From positions 1 through 12,500 of the forward strand of contig CAJNDS010000017.1 in assembly GCA_905221605.1 (NCBI GenBank): a stretch of DNA of 12,500 nucleotides. Reading direction: 5' to 3'. Each line of letters begins with the position of its first letter. Position 1 is the first letter of the stretch. The notes below the pieces were generated by a model, which saw only the letters and a program-made list of their open reading frames with translations, was not told the DNA's origin and searched no databases. This DNA comes from Symbiodinium natans (Eukaryota > Sar > Dinophyceae > Suessiales > Symbiodiniaceae). Below are positions 1 to 6,849 of the stretch, in pieces. The position numbers and the translations under genes are program-made.

Positions 1-11
1 TGTTTTTTTTT

Positions 12-32
12 GGGGGGGGGGGGGGGGGGGGG
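12..32. repeat. poly-G run (21 nt)
   Basis: An uninterrupted run of 21 G follows a short T run at the window edge. It is one of several G or C homopolymers longer than 15 nt in this window (others near 6741, 6850, 11297 and 11706). Such runs can form quadruplex or slipped structures and are often mis-sized in sequencing, so the exact length is uncertain. Confidence 0.9.
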
Positions 33-84
33 TTAGGAACTCACCGTTCTTTTCGGTCTAATTAGCTCCCGTGCCTAAATCGAC

Positions 85-155
85 ATGAAGCGCACACTTG
101 GAAACCTGGCGGGTCACGAAGACCCATGGATGGATGTACTAAACCCTCGGGATGG
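85..155 (+). CDS. candidate short exon, unknown protein
   Basis: From the ATG at 85 a frame of 24 codons runs to a TGA at 157. Before that stop lies a possible donor (GTGATAAG) at 156, so the exon would be 85-155, or 91-155 if the AAG at 88-90 is an acceptor. The peptide contains LGNLAGHEDPWMDVLNPRD, which has a balanced, protein-like composition without repeat bias. No family is recognised. A related-looking DNA string occurs near 363-387, which also reads Met-Lys-Arg-x-Leu-Gly, and may be a decayed copy. Protein-like composition and a plausible donor are the only support. Confidence 0.3.
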
Positions 156-362
156 GTGATAAGCTCAGGCATTCTCCCTTGGGCTGGCTTCACCTAACTG
201 TTTAAGGGCCAGTTTGGGAAGATCTTTAACTTAAAGGAACCATAGATTCCAAAATTCTACAGGGGTTTACGATATCAGGGGTTTTCGGGGGTAAGGGGAT
301 CCTACTATTTGGGGGACTATGTCAGGGTTCCCCCATTTTCGTAAACCCCCAAATCTTAAAGA

Positions 363-512
363 TTGAAACGCGCTCTGGGAACTTGGAGAAGATGTTCCTT
401 TGTTGACGCCACCCCGGCTAGCGCCATCAAACAGCTCAAACAGCAGCTGACTCGCGACTGCCTGAGAATGCCAACAGAAGCAACAAACATCAACTATACT
501 AGCAAACCCTAT
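363..512 (+). CDS. candidate exon or small ORF, Gln/Leu-rich, unknown
   Basis: An ATG at 363 opens a frame whose first ~50 residues are protein-like and include FVDATPASAIKQLKQQLTRD, a stretch that could form an amphipathic helix. After about position 500 the frame enters degenerate CCCTAAA repeats and becomes Pro/Lys/Asn-rich, so any real coding part should end before that. I see no convincing GT donor at the end, which weakens the call. No family is recognised. The start resembles the short peptide encoded at 85-120, which hints at an old local duplication. Confidence 0.25.
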
Positions 513-625
513 AAACCCAAAAAACCTGAAACCCTAAACGCCCAAAACCTTAACACCCTAAAGCCCCAAGCCCGAAACACCCTAAAGCCTGAACCCCAAA
601 AACCAAAGCCCCCAGAAGCCCGAAG
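480..625. repeat. degenerate CCCTAAA-type (C-strand) telomere-like block
   Basis: Imperfect CCCTAAA, CCCTAAAG and CCCAAAAC units follow one another and end at the AG that precedes the candidate exon at 626. The position immediately upstream of an acceptor is typical of C-type blocks in this window. Confidence 0.75.
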
Positions 626-677
626 ATGCGGATCGGAAGGAGCGTGTGATGCAATCTGCTGCCCGGGCCCCGGCCAG
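626..677 (+). CDS. candidate exon a of duplicated gene (copy 1), unknown protein
   Basis: A 52-nt exon candidate lies after a C-type block ending in AG. Read as AT plus 16 codons plus AG it encodes ADRKERVMQSAARAPA, which is charged and helical in look. In the duplicate at 7591-7642 the same exon is followed by CAG/GTTTGT, a normal GT donor. Here the matching base reads CAG/GGTTGT, so the ancestral donor is lost unless splicing moves one base to AGG/GTTGTA. That shift changes the phase relative to exon b. The family is not recognised. Its pairing with 972-1076 rests on matching phase if the exon ends at 677. Confidence 0.45.
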
Positions 678-699
678 GGTTGTACTCTCATCCCCTTAG

Positions 700-739
700 G
701 AATTATTCCTTGTTTATATAAAGCCCAAGGGAATAATAG
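700..739 (+). other. hairpin-forming sequence inside the duplicated spacer
   Basis: ATTATTCCTTG at 702-712 is complementary to CAAGGGAATAAT at 726-737 apart from one bulged base. The loop contains TTTATATAAA. The same hairpin is kept in copy 2 near 7670-7705. It lies between the two candidate exons and would be part of the intron. Confidence 0.6.
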
Positions 740-799
740 AAATAATGTTCTATTAAGGTTCTAAGGATGGGCCCTTGAGCGAAAGCCACAGTCTCATGG

Positions 800-910
800 C
801 TTTAGGGGAGGTTTAGGGGTTCGGGGATTTGGGGGATGAGGGTTTAGGGTCTAGCAGGGTTTTAGGGGTTTAGTACTTTTTGCGGCTTAGGGTTTGGTTA
901 AAGGTTTAAG
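800..910. repeat. degenerate TTTAGGG-type (G-strand) block in the duplicated spacer
   Basis: Imperfect units such as GGTTTAGGGG and GGGTTTAGGG run through the spacer between the candidate exons at 626 and 972. A matching block is present in copy 2 at about 7795-7890. Confidence 0.75.
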
Positions 911-971
911 CTTCCGAATTAGGTAATGTATCGCTGTTCTTGTAAGTGCAATTGCGTTGTGGCTGCTGCAG

Positions 972-1076
972 TTGTACCGAGGAAAACATCCAGAGCTTCA
1001 CTCGTATGGACCTCGCTGCCAGCTACCAGCTGGATCAGGCACCCTCAGTGCCAGCAGATTCTTGTTTGGTCTTAAG
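972..1076 (+). CDS. candidate exon b of duplicated gene (copy 1), unknown protein
   Basis: The exon follows a CTGCTGCAG acceptor and ends at CTTAAG/GTAGGG. Read as T plus 34 codons plus AG it encodes a protein-like peptide containing ENIQSFTRMDLAASYQLDQ and ending in DSCLVL. The phase fits exon a at 626-677, whose trailing AG would join the leading T to make a Ser codon. The copy at 7963-8042 has lost the acceptor (CCG in place of CAG) and one C. A rival frame, with an ATG at 957 and open to 1289, also crosses this region but gives a less protein-like sequence here. No family is recognised. Confidence 0.45.
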
Positions 1077-1220
1077 GTAGGGTTTAGGGCTCAGGCCCCC
1101 CACCATCCCGAAACCTGCGTCTGCAACCCTGGCCTACACCCCCGAACTAACCCATATACGGGCCTGTTACCGTTCAGCGCCTTTTCGGACCAAAAGTGGA
1201 TGTTTGGCAGTTTTTCTCAG

Positions 1221-1289
1221 GGATTCCCTGACAGCGCGAAAGTGTGGAAGGGGTTGACTCAGTCGACTATTCAAGGCTGCGTTCGTTAA
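1221..1289 (+). CDS. candidate terminal exon, unknown
   Basis: After a pyrimidine-rich tract and CAG acceptor (TTTTTCTCAG), 22 codons run to a TAA at 1287-1289 and include FPDSAKVWKGLTQSTIQG. The same frame is open back to 957, so it may instead be part of one 110-codon reading frame. It is out of phase with exon b as modelled at 972-1076. The composition is protein-like but nothing is recognised. Confidence 0.3.
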   Translation, partial: GFPDSAKVWKGLTQSTIQGCVR

Positions 1290-1918
1290 TCGAAAATCGT
1301 GGCAGGTGCAGCGTGTTTGACAGTGCTGTAATGTGAGGGACGAAAAGCGTTACGAACCTAAGCATCCTTTTGAGCATCTTTTTGAGTTCGTTTCAAGCAC
1401 GTGCCACCTGAAGCCATAACACAACAAGCCTTTTAGCTGTTAAGCGCCACTTCGTCCGAAGAGATGTGCTTGCTACACGATTGGAAGCATCTTCATCGAT
1501 GTGTATGACCCGTAGCAGCCATAGCGATATGGTTCAAAGCCCACTTGTGCTGCGCTTGTGCTTGTGTCACTTTTGAGGGGCCTTGCCTCCTTGGCTTTAG
1601 CTGAAAGTTTTTGCCATCGAAAGACATGTTTTGGCGTTGCGCAGGCCATCATGAGCCCAGCTCGGGCTTCATGGTACTGCCACATGAGAGAATGCGTGTT
1701 GTCACATGTTGGAGGCCAACATCCTTCGCCTTCAGGAGCCGGCGCGGCCAGCTCAGAGGGTTGCGTTTGGCCTTTGACTGTGCCGAAAGAAAAGGAAAGA
1801 GCCGATTGCTGCTTAACATCTGCAGACATCTGCAGTTCCAGGCTTCCGATTCTCCTGGGCCGTTCAGGGCAGCGCAGCCCAATGGGCAAGCCACAGGCGA
1901 GGTTCAGACTCTGCAATC
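1290..1918. other. anonymous sequence without assignable gene
   Basis: About 630 bases are nearly free of telomere-like repeats and have mixed composition. Overlapping frames of 80-147 codons are open on both strands between 1473 and 1940. None has splice borders or a recognisable motif, and the ones on the + strand run into the hairpin repeats at 1920. One could be an exon, but the sequence does not say which. Confidence 0.5.
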
Positions 1919-1919
1919 G

Positions 1920-2088
1920 AAACCCTTATTGAAATATTGAATTTCAACAAGGGCGGAACTAAGAACTAAGAACCAAGACTGCCAGGGATTCTCCGGTACG
2001 GATTCTTAGTTCCTGGGTTACCTCTTATTGAAATCCTTATTGAAATATATTGAATTTCAATCAGGGCGGTACTAGGAACTAAGAATCC
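1920..2088. repeat. hairpin repeat family, tandem and partial units
   Basis: Two units start at 1923 and 2034. Each begins with a near-perfect palindrome, CCTTATTGAAAT...ATTTCAATAAGG, with a 5-nt loop. A second inverted repeat built on AACTAAGAAC...TCTTAGTT follows. The second unit is cut short by the element that begins at 2089. The same family recurs at 3860-4345. Confidence 0.85.
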
Positions 2089-2452
2089 AAACCTATGTGT
2101 TTCCATTTAAAAACCCTTATTGAAATATTGAATTTGAATAAGGGCTGTACTAGGAACTAAGAACTCAGACCAAGAGTCCCTGGTAGTCTTAGTTCTTAGT
2201 TCTTGGTTCCGCCCTTATTGAAATTCAATATTTCAATAAGGGTTTCCATATTGACCACCCCTATTGAAGTTCAATACTTCAAGAAGGGTTTCAATAATGC
2301 CAACCCTTTTTGAAATTCAATAATTCAATAAGGGTTTCAATAATGACCACCCTTGTTGAAGTTCAATATTTCAATAAGGGTTTCAATAATGCCAACCCTT
2401 CTTGGACATTCAATATTTCAATAAGGGTTTTAAAATAGAAACACATAGGTTT
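2089..2452. mobile_element. MITE-like element with long terminal inverted repeats
   Basis: AAACCTATGTGTTTC at 2089-2103 is exactly complementary to 2438-2452. The complementarity continues inward through CCCTTATTGAAATATTGAAT, giving arms of roughly 45 nt with a few mismatches. Inside lies a complete hairpin unit (2114-2245), itself a nested palindrome, and then tandem copies of a ~45-50-bp module to about 2430. There is no coding capacity. The layout is like a non-autonomous DNA element or foldback element. It interrupts another hairpin unit just upstream, but I could not define a target-site duplication. Confidence 0.6.
2262..2430. repeat. tandem ~45-50-bp AT-rich modules
   Basis: About four modules of the form ACCCTTnTTGAAnTTCAAT...TTCAATAAGGGTTTCAATAATG follow each other with scattered substitutions. 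Each contains its own short palindrome. They appear to be an internal expansion of the hairpin family. Confidence 0.75.
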
Positions 2453-3023
2453 AACAGACAACAAAAGAAAAACATACAACAACAGAGAAAAATGTCAAAT
2501 GCATTAAACAAAGCAAAAAAGTATGGATCTTTGGGGAGGGGGGGGTACCATATATCTCTATTGTTTGTTAACGCGTCTGGCTACTGTGTGCAGCTATGCT
2601 GTCCGTCGAGCCCTCAGCCCTTTTTTTGCTTCCGGGGGTCTGTCGAGGGGGGGGTGAGCATATATATATATATATATATATTATGGATTTACTAGCTACT
2701 TGCTGCTGCGAAGGCCAGTGTCGGGTCCTCGTGGTACCACTATCACGAAAAGTGGCTTCGTTTTTGTGGGCGGCATCCTGGTCTAGAGAGATTTCGCCAG
2801 TGCCCTCAAAGGCTGCGGTGCCCTGTATGGGCGACGGAACTTTGTTGGAGATTTCTGACTTTTCCTGTCACTTTCGCGCGTTGGCAGGATGACCATAAGC
2901 CCAACACAGGGGTGACAAAGTAAAATTACAAGCGCCGCCAGGTGCCGGCTAGCTGAGGCCTCGCCTCTGGCCGTGCATAGGCTCTGCACTCAGTTGTGGG
3001 ATGTTTGGATGACCCTACTCTGT
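2453..3023. other. anonymous sequence with a TA microsatellite
   Basis: This stretch holds G runs near 2535 and 2647, a (TA)n tract at 2660-2682 and about 330 bases of mixed sequence (2690-3020). Short frames are open on both strands but none has convincing splice borders or a recognisable motif. I see no gene that I can support here. Confidence 0.5.
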
Positions 3024-3465
3024 CCAAAAATCAAAAAAAATCCACCCCAAGGTTTGGATTTTTGGAAACTCGAGCGGGAGCCTCAAAATCCAAAACTCGA
3101 GCAAATTCCTCGAGTTTCCAAAATTCCCAACCTTGGGGTGGATTTTTTTGGATTGTTGGAATTTTGGAAACTCGAGGAATTTGCTCGATTTTTGGATTTT
3201 GGGGACATTCCTCGAGTTTCCAAAATTCCAAAAATCCAAAAACTCCAACCCACGTTTCGGATTTTTGGAAACTCGAGAAGAAACCTCAAAATCCAAAAAT
3301 CGAGCAAATTCCTTGAGTTTCCAAAATTCCAAACCTTGGGGTGGGTTTTTTTGGATTTTTGGAATTTTGGAAACTCGAGGAATTTGCTCGATTTTTGGAT
3401 TTTGAGGAAATTCCTCGAGTTTCCAAAATTCCAAACCATGGGGTGGTTTTTTTGGAAACTGGAGT
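3024..3465. repeat. two tandem copies of a ~203-bp self-complementary repeat
   Basis: The string GGATTTTTGGAAACTCGAG starts at 3056 and again at 3259. A second marker (GGATTnTTGGAATTTTGG) starts at 3150 and again at 3353. Both give a period of 203 bp. Within each unit, CCAAAACTCGAGCAAATTCC with its continuation into CTCGAGTTTCCAAAATTCC is followed by its own reverse complement, with arms of about 38 nt and few mismatches. CTCGAG (XhoI site) recurs throughout. Several long frames are open on both strands only because the repeat is poor in stop codons and self-complementary, so none is called as a gene. Confidence 0.85.
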
Positions 3466-3499
3466 TTTGATAAGATTTTTTCAGGGGTTCCACACTCAT

Positions 3500-3730
3500 G
3501 ACAGATATGTACCTAGACCTTACACCTTAAACCTTTTAAACCATCACTATGGGGTTTAAAGAGTTACGGTTATTAAGGATTTAAGTCTAATAGCTTAACC
3601 TTGAAACCTTTTGTATGATTAAAAAATTAGGGTTTAAGGTTTGAGCGTAAACCCTATAGGCTTTAAGGCTTCGGGATTAAAGCCTTAAACCCTATAGAGT
3701 TTCGGGCCTTCTCTTTCAAACCCTAGTCCC
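3500..3730. repeat. degenerate telomere-like sequence of both polarities
   Basis: Units resembling CCTTAAACC, GGGTTTAAAG, TTAGGGTTTAAGG and AAACCCTATAG alternate in both orientations, more degenerate than elsewhere in the window. No coding frame is supported. Confidence 0.55.
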
Positions 3731-3859
3731 TTGGATAAGCCTTGAACAAGCCCTTTAAAAACAACCAGAGAGCGCAGCGGAGCGGAGCAGACAGGAGGGG
3801 GAGGGAAGGGCAATCGTTTCTGCTGTCTTGACGGAAAGATTGAAGGTTGCCTCTTCTTG

Positions 3860-4345
3860 AAACCCTTATTGAAATATTGAATTTCAATAAGGCTGGAACT
3901 AAGAACCAAGAACTAAGATTGTCAGACACTCTTGGGCTGGATTCTTAGTTCTTGGGTTACCTTTTATTGAAACCATTATTGAAATATTGAATTTCAATAA
4001 GGCTGGAACTAAGAACTAAGATTGTCAGACACTCTTGGTCTGGATTCTTAGTTCTTGGGTTGCCTCTTATTGAAGCCCTTATTGAAATATTGAATTTGAA
4101 TAAGGCTGGAACTAAAAACCAAGAACTAAGATTGTCAGACACTCTTGGTCTGAATTCGTAGGTCCTTGGTTACCTCTTATTGAAACCCTTATTGAAATAT
4201 TGAATTTCAATAAGGGCGGTACTAGGAACTAAGAACTAAGACCAGGAGTCCCCGACAGTCTTAGTTTCATTTCTTAGTTCCGCCCTTATTGAAATTCAAT
4301 ATTTGAATAAGGATTTCAATAATACTCCTTATTGAAGCCTTATTG
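3860..4345. repeat. hairpin repeat family, second cluster (four tandem units)
   Basis: Units start at 3863, 3973, 4076 and 4186, a spacing of 110, 103 and 110 bp. Each has the 29-nt palindrome CCTTATTGAAAT...ATTTCAATAAGG, then AACTAAGA...TCTTAGTT arms around a short core containing TTGTCAGACACTCTTGG. The last unit ends in a reverse-complement copy of the palindrome near 4290-4320, so it is flanked by inverted ends like the unit at 2114-2245. The two clusters clearly share an origin. Open frames crossing the cluster on the minus strand are by-products of the repeat. Confidence 0.85.
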
Positions 4346-4422
4346 AATTATGTCAACCTAGGGGGCGTGAAGGTTTAGGGTAAAGGGTTTAGGGCCCTTG
4401 TCGAAACTGTTACTTTCGATGA

Positions 4423-4590
4423 ATGAAGGGTTTGGCAACGTCATTCTCTAAGCAGAAAGGTCCCTGCAAGGGGGTGACTCTCCTACGTTTGGGGTGCGAA
4501 GAAGAAACACGAATTTCGAAAAAACTCGCAGAGGGTAGAAAGATTGCCTTGGGCATTTCCCAACATATGGGCACCCTATTGAATACCCAC
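4423..4590 (+). CDS. possible small ORF or exon, unknown
   Basis: An ATG at 4423 opens a frame whose first ~56 residues are protein-like, with a charged helical stretch CEEETRISKKLAEGRK followed by a hydrophobic segment. The frame then enters a TA/CA microsatellite at 4590 and CCCTAAA repeats, so any true coding part should end before. There is no clear donor and no recognised family. A G-type block lies just upstream (4370-4400), opposite to the arrangement seen at better-supported exons. Confidence 0.25.
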
Positions 4591-4611
4591 ATATATATAT
4601 ATACACACACA
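4590..4611. repeat. TA/CA microsatellite
   Basis: ATATATATATATACACACAC is a compound dinucleotide repeat of about 22 nt. Confidence 0.85.
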
Positions 4612-4710
4612 TTTTTTTCATCTCCTCAAGAGGTACAACTCTCTACTGTCGAAGGCCCCTACTTCCCAAACCCTAAACCCTGAACAATGCTCCGCAGCTG
4701 TGTGGCATGA

Positions 4711-4905
4711 GAGCTGGGTTTAGACCATCGTGAGACAGGTTAGTTTTACCCTACTGAGGAACTAGATGCTGCGACAGTAATCGAAGTCAGTACGAGAGGA
4801 ACACTTCGTTCAGATACTGGGTTAATCTGGCTAGCTGACAAGCTAATGCCACGAAGATATCATCTGTTGGATTACGACCGAACGCGTCTAGGTCGGAATC
4901 CATGC
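4711..4905 (+). rRNA. 3' fragment of cytosolic large-subunit (28S-type) rRNA
   Basis: GAGCTGGGTTTAGACC, GTGAGACAGGTTAG and TTTTACCCTACTGA are the conserved eukaryotic LSU sequence just after the peptidyl-transferase region. AGTACGAGAGGAAC at 4789-4802 is the sarcin-ricin loop. The stretch to GGAATCC near 4900 matches the last conserved stems of domain VI. The 5' border is abrupt: upstream sequence is CCCTAAA-like and then unrelated, so this is not part of a complete rRNA gene. Stems are kept: CGAAGT/ACTTCG flanks the sarcin-ricin loop, TGGC+TAGCT pairs with AGCTA+GCCA at 4828-4851, and CGACC pairs with GGTCG (4875-4895). The last is C-G where I recall T-A in most eukaryotes. Sequence from 4906 to about 5100 may be a divergent 3' continuation but I cannot confirm it. 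It could be a truncated copy or a separate rRNA piece. Confidence 0.9.
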
Positions 4906-5339
4906 TGGCTAAGCAGTGTTGCCCACCGCTCTCATCGCAACATGCCAACGATGTCGTCGATGAGCTGGGCCGACTTCTACGTGCAGGCACGCGCCCCCGA
5001 ATCCACAATGGCAACATTGCACCATGCCAGGAAGGCAAAACCCTTAGACCCAAAAGACGTATGCAAACCCTCCGTTCGCGGACGCTAACCCCATTCCAAC
5101 AACTCATGGGCTGAGGGACTAACAGGGGGCTTCGATGACAGGGATGTTGGAGTCTTTTGTTCTTGTGGGTTATAACGTTATTTTAGGCCTAGCGGCACGG
5201 GCCGGCCCCCACCCCCAACAAAACCTGGAACGAGGCATCTATCAGAATCTATCATCCTGATACCTACAGGTTGTGCGGGGGAGGGGAGGGGACAACCGGA
5301 GACTGAGATTGTTTGGGAGGTTGCTTTTGTCCCCAAGTC
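4906..5339. other. sequence downstream of the rRNA fragment, unassigned
   Basis: The first ~190 bases may extend the rRNA 3' end but lack signatures that I recognise. Overlapping frames of 70-106 codons are open on both strands here, as is common over rRNA, and none is convincing. From 5110 there are G- and C-rich low-complexity stretches and no supported gene. Confidence 0.45.
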
Positions 5340-5514
5340 CTAATTAAGCCCTAGACCGTGAACCCCCTAATTAAGCCCTGGACCCTAAACCCCTAAACCC
5401 CTAAGCCCCAAGCTCTTCTCTCTTTTCTTTTCCTTCTGTAGCTTCCCTCTCGTCTCTCTGTTCTCTTTCTTCTCTCTCTTCTTTCTCTTATCTTTCTTCT
5501 CTCGGGTCCTTCAG
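5340..5514 (+). promoter_or_regulatory. C-type telomere-like block and ~100-nt polypyrimidine tract ending at a 3' splice site
   Basis: CCCTAAAC-type units (5340-5410) lead into an almost pure C/T tract (5411-5510) that ends at CCTTCAG/GCC. This is a textbook order for an intron 3' end: A-rich CTAA motifs that could serve as branch point, then polypyrimidine tract, then AG. It is the longest pyrimidine tract in the window and the main reason for placing an exon at 5515. Confidence 0.65.
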
Positions 5515-5595
5515 GCCAAGAAGCTGAGCCCTGCATCGTTCAAGGAGCTCTGCGAGCACGTCGCTGCTCGGTCGCAGCGAAGATTTTTGATTGCG
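5515..5595 (+). CDS. candidate exon A, unknown protein
   Basis: The exon starts after the long polypyrimidine tract and CAG, and ends at GATTGCG/GTCGAT. It is 81 nt, 27 whole codons in frame 0, and encodes LSPASFKELCEHVAARSQRR followed by FLIA, a helical, well-mixed sequence. A second frame (offset two bases) is also open across it. The next segment (5596-5649, 54 nt) looks like a short intron, with a CT-rich end TTCTGTTCTCTCCCGCCAG. Frame 0 also reads straight through that segment, so the intron may be retained or not exist. No family is recognised. Confidence 0.5.
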
Positions 5596-5649
5596 GTCGA
5601 TTGGGTATATCGCAGACTAAACCCCAACACTTCTGTTCTCTCCCGCCAG

Positions 5650-5686
5650 GCAGTGCTGCAGAAGAAGGCCGGATTTGGGCTTTGAG
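5650..5686 (+). CDS. candidate exon B, unknown protein; frame 0 contains TGA
   Basis: This 37-nt exon lies between CCGCCAG and a good donor, TTTGAG/GTATGG. Continuing frame 0 from exon A gives AVLQKKAGFGL and then TGA, leaving a G before the donor. That could be the true protein end. The alternative exon-A frame continues without a stop as SAAEEGRIWAL. The frame with TGA is also the only one that would join the next exon (6048) in its best-looking phase. I cannot choose between these readings. Confidence 0.4.
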
Positions 5687-5689
5687 GTA

Positions 5690-5965
5690 TGGGCTTTCTG
5701 GCTTGGGTATGGCGGTTTAGGGGTTTAAGTTTAGGGGTTTATGGGGTCTGGGTTTAGGGGTTTCGGGGCTTGGGGGTTTTGAGGTTTGGCCCGTCGGGGA
5801 TTTTAGGCTGGGCGTTTACAGGTTTGGGAGTTCATATCTAGGTTTCGAGGTCAATAGGTTAGCCTGGGTTAAGGGTTTTTAGGGCTTAGGCTTTCTGGGG
5901 AAGGTGTTTTTGGGCTTGGCATTTAGCGGCTTAGATGTTTTCGGGGATTGAAGGTTTGTGGTCGT
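5690..5965. repeat. degenerate TTTAGGG-type (G-strand) intron block
   Basis: Starting a few bases after the donor at 5687, about 270 bases are dominated by GGTTTAGGGG-like units with drift (GGTTTCGGGG, GGGTTTTGAGG). The next acceptor at 6047 is preceded instead by C-type units (6020-6045). The intron would therefore begin G-type and end C-type. Confidence 0.7.
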
Positions 5966-6047
5966 GGCATTTTTTTTTGCGCAGGCCCCCGGGGGTTGGG
6001 ATTCTTAAGCTCCCTGAAGCCCTCTAGAGCCTGAAGCCTAAAGCCAG

Positions 6048-6126
6048 GTGGCGTCCACTTGCGACAACGCCGTGCCCCAAATCTCCAAGAATATTACCAG
6101 CGCTTCTTGGCCAACAAGGGCTTAAG
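6048..6126 (+). CDS. exon 1 of a four-exon phase-compatible gene model, unknown protein
   Basis: The exon is bounded by AAGCCAG and CTTAAG/GTATAG. Read as GT plus 25 codons plus AG it encodes a basic start and then NLQEYYQRFLANKGL, strongly protein-like. Its trailing AG joins the first G of the exon at 6300 to give an Arg codon, so the frame continues as NLCSWLQHEFLPLG. The two neighbouring exons then follow in phase 0. No family is recognised, and the stretch reads as a soluble, helical domain. The run of compatible phases across four independently spotted pieces is the main support. Confidence 0.5.
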
Positions 6127-6299
6127 GTATAGAGCACATCAAAACCCTACACCCTACACGCTAAACCCGAAACCCAAGCCCTAAACCTCTGCTAAGACCC
6201 AAACTCAAAACTTTTCCCCAGGCTCCCCTCAGCCCACATGACCTCAGACCCTAAACCTGGCACTCTAAACCCAACACTCTAAACCTGACACCGTTGTAG

Positions 6300-6342
6300 G
6301 AACCTGTGTTCCTGGCTTCAGCACGAATTTTTGCCTTTGGGG
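6300..6342 (+). CDS. exon 2 of the phase-compatible gene model (43-nt microexon)
   Basis: A TTGTAG acceptor and GGG/GTACGA donor enclose 43 nt. With the carry-over AG from 6126 the frame reads R then NLCSWLQHEFLPLG and ends on a codon boundary. Another frame is also open (EPVFLASARIFAFG), but only the first fits both neighbours. C-type repeats fill the introns on both sides. Confidence 0.45.
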
Positions 6343-6413
6343 GTACGATCTTCGGCGCGGGCTGAATGCCCTAAAACTTATCAACCCTAAAGCCTAAAGA
6401 GCCTAAACCGTAA

Positions 6414-6606
6414 ACCCTAAAACCCTAAAACCCTAAAACCCTAAAACCCTAAGACCCTAAGACCCTAAAGCCCCAAAGCCCTAAAACCCTAAAACCCTAA
6501 AACCCTAAGACCCTAAAGCCCTAAAGCCCTAAAGCCCTAAAGCCCTAAAGCCCTAAAGCCCTAAAGCCCTAAAGCCCTAAAGCCCTAAAGCCCTAAAGCC
6601 CTAAGC
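6414..6606. repeat. octamer telomere-like array, CCCTAAAA then CCCTAAAG
   Basis: About 24 eight-base units run without a break. The first part is mainly CCCTAAAA with CCCTAAGA variants. From 6511 there are about eleven near-identical CCCTAAAG units. The complement strands read TTTTAGGG and CTTTAGGG. The uniformity against the degenerate surroundings points to recent local expansion. It sits inside the intron between the exons at 6300 and 6891. Confidence 0.9.
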
Positions 6607-6740
6607 CATAAAAGCCATACTCAACACACCCCCCCCCCCCTCACAAACCTCAAAACACAAAACCATAAAAACCCTTAAAAACCCTTAAAAAACTAAAACA
6701 TACAAACCCTAAAATCCCTACAAAACCGCCCCACCCCCCA

Positions 6741-6756
6741 CCCCCCCCCCCCCCCC
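6741..6756. repeat. poly-C run
   Basis: A run of 16 C is preceded by other C clusters and followed by CCCTAAAACCC units, about 135 bases before the exon at 6891. Confidence 0.85.
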
Positions 6757-6849
6757 ACCATAAAAACCCTAAAACCCTAAACCCTAACCCCTCAAACCTA
6801 ATTAACCCTTGACCCCTCACGAGGGTTTGCGTGCGTTGTGGTGGGGCTC

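Larger units (their letters stand above)
580..1053 (+). repeat. segmental duplication, copy 1
   Basis: This stretch is near-identical to 7545-8042 in the same orientation about 7 kb downstream. The match covers the exon-like piece at 626-677, the spacer with its G-type telomere-like block, and the first part of the exon at 972. It stops abruptly at 1053, inside that exon. Copy 2 has small insertions in the spacer (near 7730 and 7780). Identity continues through exonic and intronic sequence, so this is a DNA-level duplication rather than a retrocopy. Confidence 0.9.

Noticed and set aside
1505-1545. Resemblance to a dinoflagellate spliced-leader sequence near CCGTAG...GCCAT
   Set aside because: Only short scattered bases agree. 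The spacing and the rest of the leader do not match.
1525-1555. Possible tRNA T-arm (GGTTCAAAGCCC)
   Set aside because: The flanking bases do not pair as a T stem, and no matching D-arm, anticodon arm or acceptor stem is present.
1473-1940. Overlapping open frames of 81-147 codons on both strands
   Set aside because: No motif, no clear splice borders, and no way to choose among them. The + strand frames run into hairpin repeats.
2402-2892. Open frames of 97-98 codons containing Ile-Tyr repeats
   Set aside because: They begin in the hairpin repeats or cross the TA microsatellite, and their composition is set by the repeats.
3015-3499. Several open frames of 66-165 codons on both strands rich in Phe, Trp, Glu, Leu, Lys and Ser
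   Set aside because: They coincide with the 203-bp self-complementary repeat. Frames on both strands read as the same kind of sequence because of the palindromes and the lack of stop codons.
3685-4142. Minus-strand frames of 61-74 codons with similar Ser/Asn/Phe-rich sequence
   Set aside because: The similarity among them comes from the tandem hairpin units, not from a protein family.
4787-5114. Open frames of 70-106 codons over the rRNA region
   Set aside because: They overlap the LSU rRNA fragment and its flank. rRNA commonly leaves such frames open.
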